Assembly: GCA_021613535.1 (NCBI GenBank)
Contig: CP075495.1
Span: 3,968,001-4,032,000 of the forward strand
From: Adineta vaga
Taxonomy: Eukaryota; Rotifera
Length of the DNA: 64,000 nucleotides
Direction: 5' to 3'
Both the position numbers and the translations under genes were made by a program. Below the pieces are notes generated by a model that was given only the letters and a program-made list of their open reading frames with translations, made no database searches and was not told the origin of the DNA. Within the stretch, counting starts at the first letter, position 1. The number at the start of each line of letters is the position of its first letter. Positions 61,467 to 64,000 of this stretch are shown here, one piece after another.

Positions 61467-63119
61467 ATGGTGATTATGCTTTGGTATTTCTATTTGATTT
61501 TCGTTTTCAACATCTTTATACCAACAAACAATGCTAATAATGATGAATGTGATTTTTTAAATCAATGTAAATGTACGAATTTTCCACTATTTGCTATTTA
61601 TGATACAAGTTATTTATCTAAACCACGTTCATCATTGAATCAAGATCTTTTTTGTGCATATTCAAGTGAACATATGAATGAAACGAAATTAACAACATTT
61701 GATCAATTTAAATATATCTATTATCGTTTTCGTACATTAACATTTGCTAATTATCCATTTATTCCATCGAAAGCATTTCGTTTCGTTCACTTTGAAAGTC
61801 AAAGTGTTAAACAAACACATCGCACAAATAATCGAAATGTAATTGCATTTGTTAATATTGAACAAACTTATTCAGGTATATTTGATGAATTAAGTTTAGC
61901 TGATTCTTCCGAACAATTAATTATATCCTTTATTAATTCACCTTCGATGATCTATGCTCATGGAGCTCTTTCAAAATTAACTTGTTATGAATTGAAATTA
62001 TCGAATACAAATCCAAAAATTCCAATCGAATTTTTTCATAATACAATTTCAATCTATCATTTAATTATAGCTAATCCTTCATTTACCGGTTTTCTTTCAT
62101 CATCATCATCACAAATATTTACTTTTCAAGTTTATAAAATTTCAATTAAAGATATTAGTATTCGTTCATTACAAGGCAAACATTTTCCAATTATTTTCAA
62201 TTCTGTTCGAGAATTAGTTTTAGAAAATTATCATGCTAATGGAGGATTCAAATCATTTCATAATCGTGAATTAGCACAATGCTTTCCACAATTACAATCT
62301 CTAACAATATTTTCACGTTCAATTCAACATTTAACAAAACGAATGTTTGAATCTTTTACTCAATTGGAATATTTAAGATTGAATGGTATAACAACAATTG
62401 AAAACGAAGCATTTTATAATTTATATAATTTAAAAGAATTATATTTGGGAAAACATATTCGTCGATTAGATCCATATGCATTTCTTCATATGAATACAAG
62501 ATTTTTATATTTAAATGAAAGTTTAGATTTTCAAATGAATGATGATCAACATTTTTGTGTTTTTGCTCAATTTTCACCGTTAACAAATATGAAAACATTG
62601 ATTATATTTCCAAAACATCTCGACAAATGCTCATGTACTCTTCGTTATTTATATCGACATTTAGATAAATCATGGTTGTCAACAACACCATATTGTTATT
62701 CAAATTCAAGTTTATATATTTTATCACAAGAAGAACGCTTATGTTATTTTGAACAACGTTTACTTCAATGTCATGTTTTACCTGATGAAGGTATTACAAT
62801 CTTTGGTAAACATTATAATGTCTCATATTTTTATCAACAACAAATATCAAAACAACGTCATCATTTTACATTATTCTATCAATATCGAATATATTTGTTC
62901 TTAGGAATACCTTTACTACTTGTAGGTATCTGTTTAATTGTATGTATGATTCGTCAATATAGACAACGTAAAACGACAACATATCGACATTTAAATCGTC
63001 TATTAAATCGAACACAACGAACAGGAAATGAACAGATTACAATGGATATTATTTATCATCATACAAATGATCAACCAGATATTCTTCTTCCAACAATACC
63101 AATTACAACTAAAGTGTAA
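61467..63119 (+). CDS. Leucine-rich-repeat type I membrane protein
   Basis: A single-exon protein of 550 residues from the ATG at 61467. It has a signal peptide (MVIMLWYFYLIFVFNIFIPTNN) and an N-terminal cysteine cap (CDFLNQCKCTNF). Irregular leucine-rich repeats follow, the clearest near residues 270-350 (LQSLTIFSRSIQHLTKRMFE, LEYLRLNGITTIENEAFYNL, LKELYLGKHIRRLDPYAFLHM). A C-terminal cysteine cap starts KCSCTLRYLYRH. A transmembrane helix (IYLFLGIPLLLVGICLIVCMI) comes near residue 480, then a basic cytoplasmic tail of about 60 residues without a TIR or kinase domain. The architecture resembles LRR adhesion or recognition receptors. The ligand is unknown. Confidence 0.8.
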   Translation: MVIMLWYFYLIFVFNIFIPTNNANNDECDFLNQCKCTNFPLFAIYDTSYLSKPRSSLNQDLFCAYSSEHMNETKLTTFDQFKYIYYRFRTLTFANYPFIPSKAFRFVHFESQSVKQTHRTNNRNVIAFVNIEQTYSGIFDELSLADSSEQLIISFINSPSMIYAHGALSKLTCYELKLSNTNPKIPIEFFHNTISIYHLIIANPSFTGFLSSSSSQIFTFQVYKISIKDISIRSLQGKHFPIIFNSVRELVLENYHANGGFKSFHNRELAQCFPQLQSLTIFSRSIQHLTKRMFESFTQLEYLRLNGITTIENEAFYNLYNLKELYLGKHIRRLDPYAFLHMNTRFLYLNESLDFQMNDDQHFCVFAQFSPLTNMKTLIIFPKHLDKCSCTLRYLYRHLDKSWLSTTPYCYSNSSLYILSQEERLCYFEQRLLQCHVLPDEGITIFGKHYNVSYFYQQQISKQRHHFTLFYQYRIYLFLGIPLLLVGICLIVCMIRQYRQRKTTTYRHLNRLLNRTQRTGNEQITMDIIYHHTNDQPDILLPTIPITTKV

Positions 63120-63284
63120 TTCAAATTCACTCAGAAAAAGGAATTATTTTTTATTGTATATACCTGAATTCAAAGCGAAATAAAACAAAAGAAAACGTAC
63201 AATATAGAATGATTATTTTTTTTGCATTTTTGTTCGTTGGTTTTGTTTTCTTTTTCTTTTGTATGAAATTTAATAAAACTAGTG

Positions 63285-63988
63285 TCATTGATTGAGATTA
63301 CTTAAACGACGTGCTGGACGATTAATCGCTGTCGGACGATTCGTATTATTAGCGGATGGTGTTACACTTTGACGTCCATTTAGATTTGCAGCTGCCGATG
63401 CTCGACTATTTGGCGATCGATATCGTGGATTAAATGGTTGAAATGTTGATGCAGTTACACGAGTTGGACCACCAGCAAAAAATGGCGAAGTAGAAGGAGC
63501 TGGTAATGCACTTTTAAACCAAAAAAATAAAAGATTCCTAGTATTATGAAATATTTACTAAACATATTTACAAAGGATCTCGACAACATGATAAATTTTG
63601 ATCGATACAATGTGATTCACCAGATATACTTCGATCAAGGTGCTTTCCTTCTGGATAATTATGAAAATATTGATTTTGTTGGATAGATTTTTATAGAAAA
63701 TAGTTACCTTTACTATGTTTTAATGCATCCATTAAATATTCGAAATGTTTCATTTTTGCTCGAATTAATGCTAATTCTTCTGATTGTTCACTTATAACTT
63801 GATTTTGATGATCAAGATAATCCATACAATGTTCTAACATCTAGAAATAATTTTGTTTTTTCTTTTGAACTAAAATGAAATTTAAAAGAAAATTTAGTTT
63901 GGTTTACATATTGATATTCTAGAACTTGTTCTTGAATATCCATTTGACCTTGTAAAACTTGTGAACCCATTTGAGTAAGATTCATATT
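63285..63988 (-). CDS. 3' part of a coiled-coil protein, continuing beyond the window
   Basis: Exons (minus) 63988-63908, 63840-63708, 63650-63572 and 63510-63285 are in consistent phase. The product contains a heptad-like region (QVLQGQMDIQEQVLEYQY, EHCMDYLDHQNQVISEQSEELALIRAKMKHFEYLMDAL), a small cysteine group (CIDQNLSCCRDP), and a low-complexity basic tail rich in Ser, Asn, Pro and Arg ending RRLSNLNQ. I do not recognise the family. An AG acceptor at 63989-63990 implies further upstream exons outside the window, although an in-frame methionine at the start of the first visible exon could also serve as start. Confidence 0.65.
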
Positions 63989-64000
63989 CTAAAATAGAGA

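Overview
The window looks like nuclear DNA of a small, compact metazoan genome. It is AT-rich, and its introns are short (mostly about 45-70 bp, GT-AG). The genes are animal genes: PMCA calcium pump, essential myosin light chain, HSP90, GPR107, COMMD8, TTC36, phospholipid scramblase. The mix of conserved metazoan genes, intronless lineage-specific GPCRs and a LamG plus FG-GAP secreted protein suggests a rotifer, most likely a bdelloid. That assignment is inference from gene content and intron style, not from a search.

Layout. 0-2.7 kb holds a minimal MPS1/TTK-like kinase and Bax inhibitor-1 (both +). 2.7-12.3 kb holds a long 5' region and an 18-exon plasma-membrane Ca2+-ATPase (+). 14-19.3 kb holds three tandem intronless GPCRs, the second frameshifted. 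20.7-21.2 kb holds an essential myosin light chain. 22.1-31.8 kb, on the minus strand, holds two large paralogous surface proteins built from alternating Ly6/uPAR-like cysteine modules, each with a mucin-like stalk and a GPI-type C-terminus; both carry several frameshifts. 32.5-34.1 kb (-) holds a beta-microseminoprotein-like secreted protein and a TRMT10C-like tRNA methyltransferase. 35.6-39.6 kb (+) holds a secreted LamG/FG-GAP protein. 40.2-44.3 kb (+) holds TTC36 and HSP90, the latter with heat-shock elements and a TATA box. 45.0-45.9 kb (-) holds an unknown single-pass membrane protein. 47.2-50.3 kb (+) holds a phospholipid scramblase whose 2.1-kb fourth intron contains a complete minus-strand M14 carboxypeptidase. 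51.4-53.1 kb holds a degenerate PAICS-like protein. 53.4-54.5 kb holds a secreted protein joining a BIM1/LPMO-like domain to an ependymin-like domain. 54.7-57.1 kb (-) holds 14-exon GPR107/108. 57.3-58.1 kb (+) holds COMMD8. 58.3-59.2 kb (-) holds a membrane-anchored histidine phosphatase. 61.5-63.1 kb (+) holds an LRR receptor-like protein. The right edge (-) holds the 3' end of a coiled-coil protein.

Gene order shows no operon-like logic; housekeeping genes alternate with lineage-specific surface and secreted families. The clearest candidate for something undescribed is the pair of Ly6-like tandem-module genes: alternating A/B modules (six pairs and three pairs), matching intron positions, a near-identical stretch suggesting gene conversion, and clustered frameshifts. 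Other points worth checking are the PAICS pseudoenzyme, the BIM1-like/ependymin fusion and the nested carboxypeptidase. Exon boundaries below were read by eye from GT-AG sites and checked for phase; no search was run.
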